Shown: one piece after another, positions 25,178 to 33,231 of the stretch | How the letters are laid out: every line of letters begins with the position of its first letter | Position numbering within the stretch: position 1 is the first letter of the stretch | Origin: Paenibacillus phyllosphaerae | GTDB taxonomy: Bacteria; Bacillota; Bacilli; Paenibacillales; Paenibacillaceae | DNA: 40,800 bases | NCBI RefSeq assembly: GCF_014192105.1 | Contig: NZ_JACHXK010000034.1 | Location: forward strand, 1-40,800 | Direction: 5' to 3' | Notes under the pieces: generated by a model | What the model saw: only the letters and a program-made list of their open reading frames with translations | Told to the model about the DNA's origin: nothing | Databases searched by the model: none | Program-made: the position numbers and the translations under genes

Positions 25178-25205
25178 ATTATCTTTAATTTAAGATATAT
25201 GACAA
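25178..25205 (-). promoter_or_regulatory. doxX promoter with MhqR-like operator 1
   Basis: On the minus strand: TTGTCA, 16-bp spacer, GATAAT. The palindrome TATCTTTAATTTAAGATA (25180-25197) covers the spacer and -10. It has the layout of the B. subtilis MhqR operator TATCTCGAATTCGAGATA (14 of 18 matches). The implied 5' leader is very short (about 13 nt), so the promoter could also lie further upstream. Confidence 0.5.
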
Positions 25206-25371
25206 TAATAAAAGGTCGTTACTGTTATATATAGGACACCAGCCGATTGCGAATTCAATCACAGCAGGTAATCCTTATTTCTCGTTACTTCATCACTCGC
25301 TTCATTTCATCTAATCATTCAGTATCTAATAGAGAGCGTTCACTTGGTGCACCTCATTCCTTAACATCAAA

Positions 25372-25389
25372 TATCTTAAATTAAAGATA
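25372..25389. promoter_or_regulatory. MhqR-like operator 2
   Basis: TATCTTAAATTAAAGATA is the exact reverse complement of operator 1 and lies 192 bp from it. The spacing would allow looping or a second promoter, but this is inference. Confidence 0.5.
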
Positions 25390-25444
25390 ATAGATAAACG
25401 GTCTTTTGTCAACACATTGATGACAAGAAATCACGGTCTCCGCA

Positions 25445-25493
25445 TTGACAGCTGCAGATCGCATTGATAGGATGAGTATAAACGCGCGTTTAT
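25445..25493 (+). promoter_or_regulatory. LacI-gene promoter and perfect palindromic operator
   Basis: TTGACA (25445-25450), 17-bp spacer, TAGGAT (25468-25473). A perfect 16-bp palindrome ATAAACGCGCGTTTAT (25478-25493) with the central CG typical of LacI/GalR operators covers the transcription start. Autorepression is the simplest reading. Confidence 0.72.
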
Positions 25494-25509
25494 TTAGGAG
25501 TGACCATCT

Positions 25510-26550
25510 TTGAATGCAAGCGATATTGCAAAACTAGCCGGTGTATCACGCAGTACGGTTAGCCGCGTTGTCAACAATTATGCCAATGTGCCGCCAGAGA
25601 CGAGAGACAAGGTCATGCGGGTTATTGAAGCCTACAATTACGTCCCTAACATGTCCGCGCAAGTCATGGCAGGCAAGAAGACGAAGACTTTAGGACTCTT
25701 CATTATTAGTCATGGTCCGGTGGCAGGCGATTTCGTATCCAATATGCTCATTACGAGCGTTATTGAGCAGGCCTCCCATCAGGGTTACTACGTGCTGACC
25801 TACATTGTTGGCGACCCATCTACTGACCAGGCCGCAGTGAAGAAGGTGAACGACATGTTCTACCAAGGCCGAGTGGATGGCGGACTGTTTATCGGGGCGG
25901 CATACGGCGAGCCGTTCATCGAGTCGCTAATTGCCGAAGGGTATCAAGCGGCGATTATCGATCAGGATTTGAACGGCAATCATGCGGAAGACAAGCGGAT
26001 TGTAGCTGAATATGACAATCATAAAGGAATGCGGCTGGCGATCGATTGCCTCGCCGAGCTTGGTCATCGGAAGATCGGCGTCATAAAGGGCGATATGAGC
26101 CGGTTGTCAGGCGTCACGAAATTCGAAGGTTTCCAAGCTGCGATGCAATTGCACGGGTTACCGGTCGTTCAGGATTGGGTGCTTCCGGCTGATTTTAGCG
26201 AGCAGGGCGGCAAGGATGCGATTATCCGGTTACTTGAGCAGCAAGTACCGCTGCCGACGGCGATTATAGCAGCGAATGATAGCGTTGCTTTTGGCGCGAT
26301 AACGGCATTGCAGGGGGCAGGTCTGAAGGTGCCGGAAGATGTCTCGGTTATTGGATTCGATAATCATGTGTTGAGCGCGTACCACAACCCTCCCCTGACG
26401 ACCGTAGCTGTCGACTTCGAGGGATTGATGAAGACAGTGACGGCCAGCCTCATACGGCATATTGAGAGTAACGAGCTTGGAAGCGAACGGATTGTAATTG
26501 ATTATGCGTTAATCGAACGGCAATCTTGCAGGGATCTGAAGCAACCATAA
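25510..26550 (+). CDS. LacI-family transcriptional regulator
   Basis: Sugar-type repressor of 346 aa. The N-terminal HTH is NASDIAKLAGVSRSTVSRVVNN, with the hinge helix near MSAQVMAGKKTKTLGLF (residues 48-64). The periplasmic-binding-protein-like domain spans about 60-335, with ELGHRKIGVIKG, TAIIAANDSVAFGAITAL and VSVIGFDNH. TTG start with AGGAGTG 7 nt upstream; the ATG at 25514 is out of frame. The effector is unknown. A VOC-fold gene follows after 22 bp, and an exact palindrome at its own promoter suggests autoregulation of the two-gene operon. No sugar-utilisation gene adjoins it. Confidence 0.92.
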   Translation: MNASDIAKLAGVSRSTVSRVVNNYANVPPETRDKVMRVIEAYNYVPNMSAQVMAGKKTKTLGLFIISHGPVAGDFVSNMLITSVIEQASHQGYYVLTYIVGDPSTDQAAVKKVNDMFYQGRVDGGLFIGAAYGEPFIESLIAEGYQAAIIDQDLNGNHAEDKRIVAEYDNHKGMRLAIDCLAELGHRKIGVIKGDMSRLSGVTKFEGFQAAMQLHGLPVVQDWVLPADFSEQGGKDAIIRLLEQQVPLPTAIIAANDSVAFGAITALQGAGLKVPEDVSVIGFDNHVLSAYHNPPLTTVAVDFEGLMKTVTASLIRHIESNELGSERIVIDYALIERQSCRDLKQP

Positions 26551-26572
26551 CATTGAAGGGCGGCTGATTTTT

Positions 26573-27025
26573 ATGGTAAGCAAACTCACGGATTCTAATG
26601 TCATTACGCAGATCGGCATTCTCGTGCATGATATCGAGAAGACTTCGCAAGCTTATGCGCAATTTTTCGGCATGGATGTTCCTTCCTGGTTCTGGACCGA
26701 TACGATAGACAAAGCGCAGACGGAATACCGCGGGCAGCCGAGTGAGGCGAGGGCCAAGCTAGCTTTCTTCGATATGGGCGCGGTACAGCTGGAATTGATT
26801 CAACCAGACGAACAGCCGAGCACATGGCGCGAGCATCTCAATCAGCACGGAGAGGGAGTTCATCACATCGCCCTCAATATAAAAGGAATGAAGACGACAA
26901 TCGCTGGCATGGCCGCGCAAGGGATGCCGCTGCTTCAAAAAGGAGAATATACCGGCGGTAGATATGCGTATATGGACACATCAGACGCGCTTAAAGTTAT
27001 CGTGGAACTACTTGAGAACGACTAA
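26573..27025 (+). CDS. VOC-family (glyoxalase/dioxygenase-fold) protein
   Basis: Cytoplasmic metal-binding VOC protein of 150 aa. Two beta-alpha-beta-beta-beta modules are visible: ITQIGILVHDIEKTSQAYAQFFGM (about residues 11-34) and GVHHIALNIKGMKTTIAGMAAQGMPLL (about 95-121), with an Glu-containing end VIVELLEND. The pattern resembles methylmalonyl-CoA epimerase and lactoylglutathione lyase-type members, but the residues seen do not fix the reaction. It is cotranscribed with the LacI regulator and followed by a strong terminator, so it is probably the regulated function of that unit. The substrate may be an aldose- or enediol-like compound. Confidence 0.78.
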   Translation: MVSKLTDSNVITQIGILVHDIEKTSQAYAQFFGMDVPSWFWTDTIDKAQTEYRGQPSEARAKLAFFDMGAVQLELIQPDEQPSTWREHLNQHGEGVHHIALNIKGMKTTIAGMAAQGMPLLQKGEYTGGRYAYMDTSDALKVIVELLEND

Positions 27026-27034
27026 GCAGATGGA

Positions 27035-27069
27035 GCTCGGGCCGGTCATTCCGGCCGGGCTTTTTTTCT
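27035..27069 (+). terminator. Rho-independent terminator of the LacI-VOC operon
   Basis: GCTCGG(G)CCGG / CCGGCCGGGC, a 10-bp stem with one bulge around TCATT, then seven T residues. Confidence 0.9.
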
Positions 27070-27174
27070 TTATAATATGAATTGACTTTTCGAGAAGCAG
27101 GGATTCATATGCGAATAATGACTATATTAATAGAAGGGATTATTTTGGAAGCCCATATAGGCAATGATAATTAA

Positions 27175-27206
27175 GGCTGAAGCACCTATGATTCGGCGCT
27201 TCAGCC
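27175..27206 (-). terminator. Terminator-like hairpin after the YhcN-like gene (minus strand)
   Basis: GGCTGAAGC/GCTTCAGCC perfect 9-bp stem; on the minus strand TTAATTATC follows. The T-tract is weak. It ends 13 bp beyond the stop codon of the lipoprotein gene. Confidence 0.55.
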
Positions 27207-27218
27207 CTAGCATCAGAG

Positions 27219-27971
27219 CTATTGCGATCCTAAGTGGCCAGCTGCCTTCAACTTCTGCACATTAATCGGGGCGGGTACATCATTGCCGCCTTCGAATTGA
27301 TGTTTCACAAGTTTATTGAAGGAATCGTACCAAGGGGTCAGGGAACGGCCAGCCCACGCTTCTTGGGCATACTGGACAAGATGGTTGACGAACTCCTGAT
27401 TGGCGGAGATATGCACCTCTTGGACAGTCGGCGCAATCCTTCTTACATGAATCGCAATCGTTTGCTTCAGCTCACTGGAGATTTCATTGTGGTCATTCAC
27501 GGTAAAATAAGAATTGTAAGGCCCTGCAATACGCTGGTTGTTCCAGAACGGACTGCCGTTATCCACATTGAAGACACCTTCGTTGGACCCGGTATTATCC
27601 TGTTCCATCGTTCCTGGCCCGCCGCTCTTGCGCGTACCCGTAGCTGTCCAGTCCAGCGTCATGCCGACGTACGCATTCTTATCGCTTAGGAAAACAAGCG
27701 CGCCGGCAACGCCGTTAATATTGGAGATATCGGTGGAGAGCAGCGAACTGTATTCGACCCAGTTGTTGTCGTGCTGGTAAGGATTGCTGCTCATAGCTCC
27801 GTACATGCGGCTGCCGAGCATCTTAGGATCGCCTTTCTGCTTTGTTCCATAATCATAAGTGCTGTCCTGTACGTAGCGCTTGTAGCTGCAGCCCGTTAAC
27901 GTCGGTCCGATCATCAGCGCTAGGACAAGCAGCGGAACAAGCGACCGGCGCCAATTACGCCTTGTCATCAT
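27219..27971 (-). CDS. YhcN/YlaJ-like sporulation lipoprotein
   Basis: Predicted lipoprotein of 250 aa. The start at 27971 has AAGGAGA about 7 nt upstream and gives a clean signal peptide ending in the lipobox LTGC with Cys28; the longer frame adds 34 residues without a ribosome site. The central and C-terminal parts follow the YhcN/YlaJ pattern: an INGVAGALVFLSDKNAYVGMTL segment, then SELKQTIAIHVRRIAPTVQEVHISANQEFVNHL. YhcN-type proteins sit in the spore inner membrane and affect outgrowth. An Asn/Gly-rich insert lies between these parts (about residues 120-165). Monocistronic and divergent from the caa3 oxidase operon. Confidence 0.75.
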   Translation of the reverse strand: MMTRRNWRRSLVPLLVLALMIGPTLTGCSYKRYVQDSTYDYGTKQKGDPKMLGSRMYGAMSSNPYQHDNNWVEYSSLLSTDISNINGVAGALVFLSDKNAYVGMTLDWTATGTRKSGGPGTMEQDNTGSNEGVFNVDNGSPFWNNQRIAGPYNSYFTVNDHNEISSELKQTIAIHVRRIAPTVQEVHISANQEFVNHLVQYAQEAWAGRSLTPWYDSFNKLVKHQFEGGNDVPAPINVQKLKAAGHLGSQ

Positions 27972-28170
27972 AACAGGTCTCCTTCCGCTTAGGGATGATG
28001 TTAGGATGCGATTGCGGAAAGTTAAATATGCGCCGCCGTGCCATACATAAAGAACCATGGCTTTGGAGCACAATGAAGGATAGAGATGGCGGAAGAAAAT
28101 ATCGTGCAGAAAGTTTTAAAAACAGCAATCTGAAATTTTGACAGCTTTTAGAACAATGTGTGAACTCAGA

Positions 28171-28199
28171 TTGACAAAAACCACCTCCAACTTTATATT
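28171..28199 (+). promoter_or_regulatory. Promoter of the ctaCDEF operon
   Basis: TTGACA (28171-28176), 17-bp spacer, TATATT (28194-28199): 6/6 and 5/6 matches to sigma A. The leader is about 105 nt and contains a T9 run near 28260. The rest of the 338-bp gap (27972-28309) shows no gene. Confidence 0.75.
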
Positions 28200-28309
28200 T
28201 ATTTAAGTGAATTAGATTGCGGAAGTTGTCTAAACAGCTAGGATTTCACGCAGTAGGTCGTTTTTTTTTGCCATCACGGCCGAAGCGAAAACGTCAAAAG
28301 TGGGGTTGA

Positions 28310-29356
28310 TTGATGATGAATCGGTGGCACGTTCTAAAACGGCTCATGCCGCTTCTTGCCGGGATGGTGTTGCTGCTGTCAGCATGCGGACGAGCTGACC
28401 TGTCGACACTAAGACCGCAAGGGCCAGTAGCCGAAGAACAATTCGGACTAATGAAACTGTCCATCACGATCATGATTTTGGTTGTCATTGTCGTGTTTGC
28501 AATCGCGCTCTACGTAATTATTCGATTCCGCCGTCGCCCAGGCGACAAAACGGTTCCGGTCCAGGTGGAGGGCAACCATAAGCTCGAGATCATTTGGACG
28601 GTCATTCCGATTATCCTGCTGATCATCCTCGGCGTACCGACGATCAAGACAGTGTTTAATCTTGCGGAAGATTACACCAAAGATCCAAATGCGGTACAGG
28701 TTAAAGTAACAGCTCACCAGTACTGGTGGGAGTTCGAGTATCCTACATACGGCATTAAGACAGCGCAAGAGTTGCTTATTCCGAACGACGCGATTATTTC
28801 CGTGGAAGCGAAGACGGCAGACGTTCTTCACTCGTTCTGGATTCCATCGCTGGCAGGTAAAGTAGATACAAATCCTGGCGGCAACGTCAACATTATGTAC
28901 TTTGAAGCTCCGAATACCGGCGTCTACTTAGGTAAGTGTGCCGAGCTATGTGGACCTTCCCACTCCTTAATGGACTTTAAGGTTAAAGTTGTAGACCGCG
29001 CATCGTTCGAACGGTGGGTAGCCGCACAGAAATCTCCGGTAGCGCTTCCGTCGGATCCGGAAATCGCAGAAGTATTGACAACACAATGTTTGTCTTGCCA
29101 TGCAGTTGGCGCTAACGGTGGACAATTGTATCCGAACCTGACAGGTATGGGCAGCCGCGAATCGGTGGCTGGTATTCTGATCAATACGGATCAACCACAG
29201 TATGAGAATGAAGGCTCGGTTGAAGACAACTTGAAGAAATGGATCAAAGACCCGCAAGCCGTTAAACCGGGTACATTGATGCCACAAGTACCTTTGTCCG
29301 ACCAACAACTGGATGCGATCGCGAAGTATTTGGCGGATCTGAAGCTTAATTATTAA
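28310..29356 (+). CDS. ctaC: Cytochrome c oxidase subunit II with fused cytochrome c domain (caa3)
   Basis: Membrane-anchored subunit of 348 aa that receives electrons and passes them through CuA to subunit I. Lipoprotein-type signal with LLLSAC near residue 25, then two transmembrane helices (about 8-25 and 45-70; 84-104). The cupredoxin CuA domain holds the ligands Cys210, Glu212, Cys214, His218 and Met221 (CAELCGPSHSLM). A cytochrome c domain is fused at the C-terminus (about 245-345) with CLSCH at 260-264 and LMPQVPLS supplying the axial Met. This fusion defines a caa3-type oxidase. First gene of ctaC-ctaD-ctaE-ctaF. Confidence 0.96.
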   Translation: MMMNRWHVLKRLMPLLAGMVLLLSACGRADLSTLRPQGPVAEEQFGLMKLSITIMILVVIVVFAIALYVIIRFRRRPGDKTVPVQVEGNHKLEIIWTVIPIILLIILGVPTIKTVFNLAEDYTKDPNAVQVKVTAHQYWWEFEYPTYGIKTAQELLIPNDAIISVEAKTADVLHSFWIPSLAGKVDTNPGGNVNIMYFEAPNTGVYLGKCAELCGPSHSLMDFKVKVVDRASFERWVAAQKSPVALPSDPEIAEVLTTQCLSCHAVGANGGQLYPNLTGMGSRESVAGILINTDQPQYENEGSVEDNLKKWIKDPQAVKPGTLMPQVPLSDQQLDAIAKYLADLKLNY

Positions 29357-29383
29357 TACTGGCGGATTAAGGGGGTACCTACT

Positions 29384-31231
29384 TTGGCTCATGGACATGC
29401 GGTCAAGCGGTACAGCGGTCTGATGGACTGGCTGACAACGGTTGACCATAAAAAAATAGGCATTCTGTATTTGCTTTCGGGCGGCTTCTTCTTCTTGGTC
29501 GGTGGATTAGAAGCGTTATTGATCCGGATTCAGCTATGGAAGCCGCTCAATGACTTCGTTAGTGCCGATACATACAACGAGTTGCTCACCATGCACGGTA
29601 CGACAATGATCTTCTTGGCAGCGATGCCATTATTGTTCGCATTAATGAATGCGATTGTTCCACTCCAGATCGGTGCACGCGACGTTGCGTTCCCTTTCGT
29701 GAACGCACTCGGTTTCTGGACCTTCTTCTTTGGCGGCGTTCTGTTGAACGTCAGTTGGTTTACGGGCGGTGCGCCTGATGCCGGTTGGACATCATACGCC
29801 CCTCTTGCTACGACTACTTTCAGCAGCGATCACGGTGTCGATTACTATGTACTCGGTCTTCAGATCGCGGGTATCGGTACGCTGGTAGGCGGTATCAACT
29901 TCCTGGCTACCATCATTAACATGCGTGCTCCAGGCATGAGCTTCATGCGGATGCCGATGTTTACATGGACGGCGTTCATTACGTCGGCGCTGATCCTGTT
30001 CGCTTTCCCTGCACTGACCGTAGGTCTGGTAGCATTGATGTTTGACCGTTTGTTCAGCGGTAACTTCTTCGAAGTTTCCAACGGCGGTAACGCTGTTCTG
30101 TGGGAGCATATCTTCTGGATCTTCGGTCACCCGGAAGTTTACATTCTGATCTTGCCTGCATTCGGCGTGATTTCCGAGGTTATCAGTACGTTCTCGCGTA
30201 AGCGCCTGTTCGGTTACAGCTCCATGGTCTTCGCAACCGTGCTGATCGGTTTCCTCGGCTTCATGGTTTGGGCCCACCACATGTTCACGGTTGGCTTAGG
30301 TCCTGTAGCGAATGCATTGTTCTCGATTGCAACGATGTTGATCGCGGTACCTACGGGTATCAAGATCTTCAACTGGCTGTTTACGATGTGGGGCGGCTCC
30401 ATCCGCTATACAACGGCTAACCTGTTCGCGGTAGGTTTCGTACCTACATTCGTTATGGGTGGCGTAACGGGCGTCATGCTCGCGGCAGCGCCTGCCGACT
30501 TCCAGTATCATGACTCGTATTTCGTCGTTGCCCACTTCCACTACGTTATCGTTGGTGGTTTGATCCTGGGTATCTTCTCGGGCCTGTTCTACTGGTGGCC
30601 GAAGATGTTCGGTCGCATGCTGCATGAAGGTCTTGGCAAACTTTGCTTCTGGACATTCTTCATCGGCTTCCATCTGACATTCTTCGTACAGCATTTCCTT
30701 GGTCTGATGGGTATGCCTCGTCGGGTATGGCAGTACTTGGACGGACTCGGTTTTAATAACTTGAACTTGATCAGTACAATCGGCGCAATGCTGATGGGTG
30801 TTGGTACGATCGTCTTCTTGATCAACGTAGTCGTTACGGCATTCAAGCCTCGCGACGCTGCGAACGATCCATGGGAAGATGGCCGTACGCTGGAGTGGAC
30901 GATCTCCTCGCCGGCACCAGAATATAACTTTGCTCAAACTCCTCTTGTACGCGGTTACGATGCATACTGGAAGGAGAAGATGGAAGGCAAGAAAGCTATG
31001 ACACCGGCAGAGCCGCTTGGCCCGATTCATATGCCGTCGCCATCCATTCTGCCATTCCTTATGTCTGTCGGTCTGTTCATTGCAGGCTTCGGATTGATGT
31101 ATCACCAGCATATCGTTACGATTGTGGGTCTTGCGATTACACTTGGCTGTATGCTGACTCGCTCGCTTATTGATGATCACGGCTTCCACATCGAACCTGA
31201 GGAGCTGCAAGACAAGGGGGTAAAAGCATGA
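29384..31231 (+). CDS. ctaD: Cytochrome c oxidase subunit I
   Basis: Catalytic, proton-pumping subunit (615 aa) with about 14 transmembrane segments, binding heme a and the heme a3-CuB centre. Signature regions: the heme a ligand in TMHGTTMIFLAAMP, the CuB His and cross-linked Tyr in WIFGHPEVYILILPAFG (the GHPEV form marks an A1-type oxidase with a D-channel Glu), WAHHMFTVG, and the heme ligands in HDSYFVVAHFHYVIVGG. TTG start with GGGGG about 9 nt upstream. Its stop overlaps the start of ctaE by 4 nt (ATGA). Confidence 0.97.
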   Translation: MAHGHAVKRYSGLMDWLTTVDHKKIGILYLLSGGFFFLVGGLEALLIRIQLWKPLNDFVSADTYNELLTMHGTTMIFLAAMPLLFALMNAIVPLQIGARDVAFPFVNALGFWTFFFGGVLLNVSWFTGGAPDAGWTSYAPLATTTFSSDHGVDYYVLGLQIAGIGTLVGGINFLATIINMRAPGMSFMRMPMFTWTAFITSALILFAFPALTVGLVALMFDRLFSGNFFEVSNGGNAVLWEHIFWIFGHPEVYILILPAFGVISEVISTFSRKRLFGYSSMVFATVLIGFLGFMVWAHHMFTVGLGPVANALFSIATMLIAVPTGIKIFNWLFTMWGGSIRYTTANLFAVGFVPTFVMGGVTGVMLAAAPADFQYHDSYFVVAHFHYVIVGGLILGIFSGLFYWWPKMFGRMLHEGLGKLCFWTFFIGFHLTFFVQHFLGLMGMPRRVWQYLDGLGFNNLNLISTIGAMLMGVGTIVFLINVVVTAFKPRDAANDPWEDGRTLEWTISSPAPEYNFAQTPLVRGYDAYWKEKMEGKKAMTPAEPLGPIHMPSPSILPFLMSVGLFIAGFGLMYHQHIVTIVGLAITLGCMLTRSLIDDHGFHIEPEELQDKGVKA

Positions 31232-31848
31232 GCGCATCGCATGTAGAAGGAAAACTGCCTCATGAGCCGGAGAAGGCAACGCTTGAAGGCCGCAATAAAG
31301 TATTGGGCTTCTGGTTGTTCCTCGGCGGCGAGACCGTATTGTTCGGTACCTTGTTCTCGGCATTCTTGGCGCTTCGCCATCAGGTGCTGGACGGCAACCC
31401 GACGTCGCAAGAGCTGTTCAAGCTCTCGACGGTCGCGATTGCAACTTTGATCCTTCTTGTATCCAGCTTGACGAGCGTCTTCGCGATTCAAGCGATGCAT
31501 AAGAATCAAGTGAAGGCCATGTTGAACTGGCTGATCGTGACGGTCATCCTCGGATTTGGTTTCCTTGGTCTTGAGATTTACGAGTTCTATGAGTATGTGC
31601 ATGAGGGTCATAAGTTCTCGACTAGCGCATTCAGTACCTCATTCTATACGCTTGTTGGGTTCCACGGCGCTCACGTGGCCTTCGGTGTTCTCTGGATTAC
31701 GGGCCTCATCATCCAGATCGCAACGAAGAAGGGACTTACCGTTGTTACGGCGCCTAAAGTTTATGTCGCTGGTATGTACTGGCACTTTATCGACGTCGTT
31801 TGGGTTTTCATCTTCACCGTCGTTTATCTGATGGGAAAGGTGGGCTAA
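31228..31848 (+). CDS. ctaE: Cytochrome c oxidase subunit III
   Basis: Core subunit III (206 aa), integral membrane with five hydrophobic segments. Family landmarks: KVLGFWLFLGGETVLFGTLFSAFLALR near residues 20-46, LGLEIYEFYEYVHEG (with the conserved Glu), TLVGFHGAHVAFGVLWI, and YWHFIDVVWVFIFTVVYLMG at the C-terminus. Its start overlaps ctaD and ctaF begins 3 bp after its stop. Confidence 0.96.
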   Translation: MSASHVEGKLPHEPEKATLEGRNKVLGFWLFLGGETVLFGTLFSAFLALRHQVLDGNPTSQELFKLSTVAIATLILLVSSLTSVFAIQAMHKNQVKAMLNWLIVTVILGFGFLGLEIYEFYEYVHEGHKFSTSAFSTSFYTLVGFHGAHVAFGVLWITGLIIQIATKKGLTVVTAPKVYVAGMYWHFIDVVWVFIFTVVYLMGKVG

Positions 31849-31851
31849 TCA

Positions 31852-32169
31852 ATGGCCAATCAGCATTCAACAACTGAGGAGCAGGGTAAGCGTCATCGCC
31901 ATGAAGGTCCTCAGAAGCATATCGTCGCCTTTATTTTCTCGATCGTGCTGACGGTCATTGCCTTTGCATTGGTCGCAGCCGGCGAGATTAATGAATCGTT
32001 CATCTATATCATGTTGCTCGCAATGGCTGTACTTCAAGTATTCATTCAGATGTCGTTCTGGATGCATATGAAAGATCGAGGTCATCTGTTCGCGATAGTC
32101 GCTATCCTGTTCGGCGTGTTCGTCGTACTAACGATCGTCGTCATGGCTGAATTCTGGACTTGGTGGTAA
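31852..32169 (+). CDS. ctaF: Cytochrome c oxidase subunit IV (CtaF type)
   Basis: Small subunit of 105 aa with three transmembrane helices (about residues 25-46, 50-70, 80-102), as usual for bacterial subunit IV. A hydrophilic His/Lys-rich N-terminus precedes HIVAFIFSIVLTVIAFALV, then LLAMAVLQVFIQMSFWMHM. It likely stabilises CuB binding. Translationally close to ctaE and followed by a terminator. Confidence 0.93.
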   Translation: MANQHSTTEEQGKRHRHEGPQKHIVAFIFSIVLTVIAFALVAAGEINESFIYIMLLAMAVLQVFIQMSFWMHMKDRGHLFAIVAILFGVFVVLTIVVMAEFWTWW

Positions 32170-32183
32170 AATCGAATGAAGAA

Positions 32184-32214
32184 GAGGGAGGTCTATTAGA
32201 GACCCCCTCTTTTG
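32184..32214 (+). terminator. Terminator between ctaF and ctaG
   Basis: GAGGG(A)GGTCT / AGACCCCCTC hairpin with TTTTGT after it. It would end most ctaCDEF transcripts before the assembly gene ctaG, allowing different levels of the two. Confidence 0.7.
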
Positions 32215-32251
32215 TCGTAAGTGAAGTTGCTTGTAGAAAGGGGAATCCATT

Positions 32252-33169
32252 ATGCTAGGTCTGCAGTATTTCAGCTTTGAAGAGCAATGGAGTCCGATGT
32301 TTTTCTTCTTTATGGCTGCGCTAGTCATCCTTTATTTCTATATTGCAGGTCCTTGGAGAGAAAAGCATATACCGGAAGAACCTCCGGTGACGGCGATGCA
32401 GAAGACTTGGTTCGTGATCGGCGCGTTTCTTTTCTATATGGCTCAGGGCGGTCCGCTAGATTTGCTCGGCCATATGATGTTTACGTTCCATATGACGAAC
32501 ATGTCTATCTCGTATATCATTGTGCCTCCCATGATCTTGTTGGGCATTCCTGCTTTTATGTGGAGAGCGATGTTCGGGCATGCCTTCTGGCAGCGGCTGA
32601 GCCTCTTCATGCATCCGATTCTTACACTCGTGGCGTTCAATGTTTTGTTCTCCGTGTATCACTTGCCGCTTGTTCACGATTATGTCATGACGCATTTCGG
32701 GGTTCATCGACTGTTTTATTTGGTCCTGCTTATCTCGTCCTTCATGATGTGGTGGCAGATCGTCAATCCTGTGCCGGAATGGAAGCGGATTGCCGACGTG
32801 AAGAAAATGGCGTATATTTTTGCTAACGGGCTTCTGCTTACGCCTGCATGTGCGCTTATTATTTTTGCCAGTGCACCGATGTATGCGATTTATAGCGACC
32901 CGAACGTATGGGCGCAAGCGATGGGCTATTGCGTTGCCGGTGATCCGAGCACGCTGCTGTCTTCGTTCGAAGGCCCGGCGTTCTTCAATCTGATGGGGGC
33001 GCTTGAGGATCAACAGACCGGCGGCATCGTAATGAAGCTGGTTCAAGAATTTATGTACGGCGCGATATTAGCGTATGTGTTCCGTCAATGGTACAAGCGG
33101 GAGCATGGGGATACGGAGGATGATCTTCCCCCGGGTCCAGGTGCGATGGGGCCTGCTGGCGCCAACTGA
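32252..33169 (+). CDS. ctaG: Cytochrome c oxidase assembly factor CtaG
   Basis: Integral membrane protein of 305 aa (caa3_CtaG family) needed for caa3 oxidase assembly in B. subtilis, probably through copper delivery. About seven hydrophobic segments (near 17-35, 55-75, 83-110, 120-145, 165-180, 195-220 and 250-275). Conserved segments include HMTNMSISYIIVPPMILLGIPAFMWR and a pattern of membrane His/Met residues (HMMFTFHMTNM). AAAGGGG precedes the start. It follows the ctaF terminator, with a Pro/Gly-rich C-terminal tail. Confidence 0.92.
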   Translation: MLGLQYFSFEEQWSPMFFFFMAALVILYFYIAGPWREKHIPEEPPVTAMQKTWFVIGAFLFYMAQGGPLDLLGHMMFTFHMTNMSISYIIVPPMILLGIPAFMWRAMFGHAFWQRLSLFMHPILTLVAFNVLFSVYHLPLVHDYVMTHFGVHRLFYLVLLISSFMMWWQIVNPVPEWKRIADVKKMAYIFANGLLLTPACALIIFASAPMYAIYSDPNVWAQAMGYCVAGDPSTLLSSFEGPAFFNLMGALEDQQTGGIVMKLVQEFMYGAILAYVFRQWYKREHGDTEDDLPPGPGAMGPAGAN

Positions 33170-33231
33170 TATGTACTAAGCTGTAATCGAAGACTAGCTC
33201 AAGATTGATCAACGAATTGGTGGGATACTCG

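Larger units (their letters stand above)
25160..25509. other. Intergenic region between doxX and the LacI gene
   Basis: Divergent 350-bp gap. It holds two MhqR-like 18-bp palindromes (25180-25197 and 25372-25389), a doxX promoter candidate at the first one, and the LacI-gene promoter and operator (25445-25493). The roughly 170 bp between the palindromes are AT-rich and show no ORF or structure that I could recognise. Confidence 0.6.

Noticed and set aside
27109..27174. Possible 21-residue small ORF between the VOC terminator and the YhcN-like gene
   Set aside because: Only a weak CAGGGA site precedes it, it lacks a promoter, and it is AT-rich by chance level.
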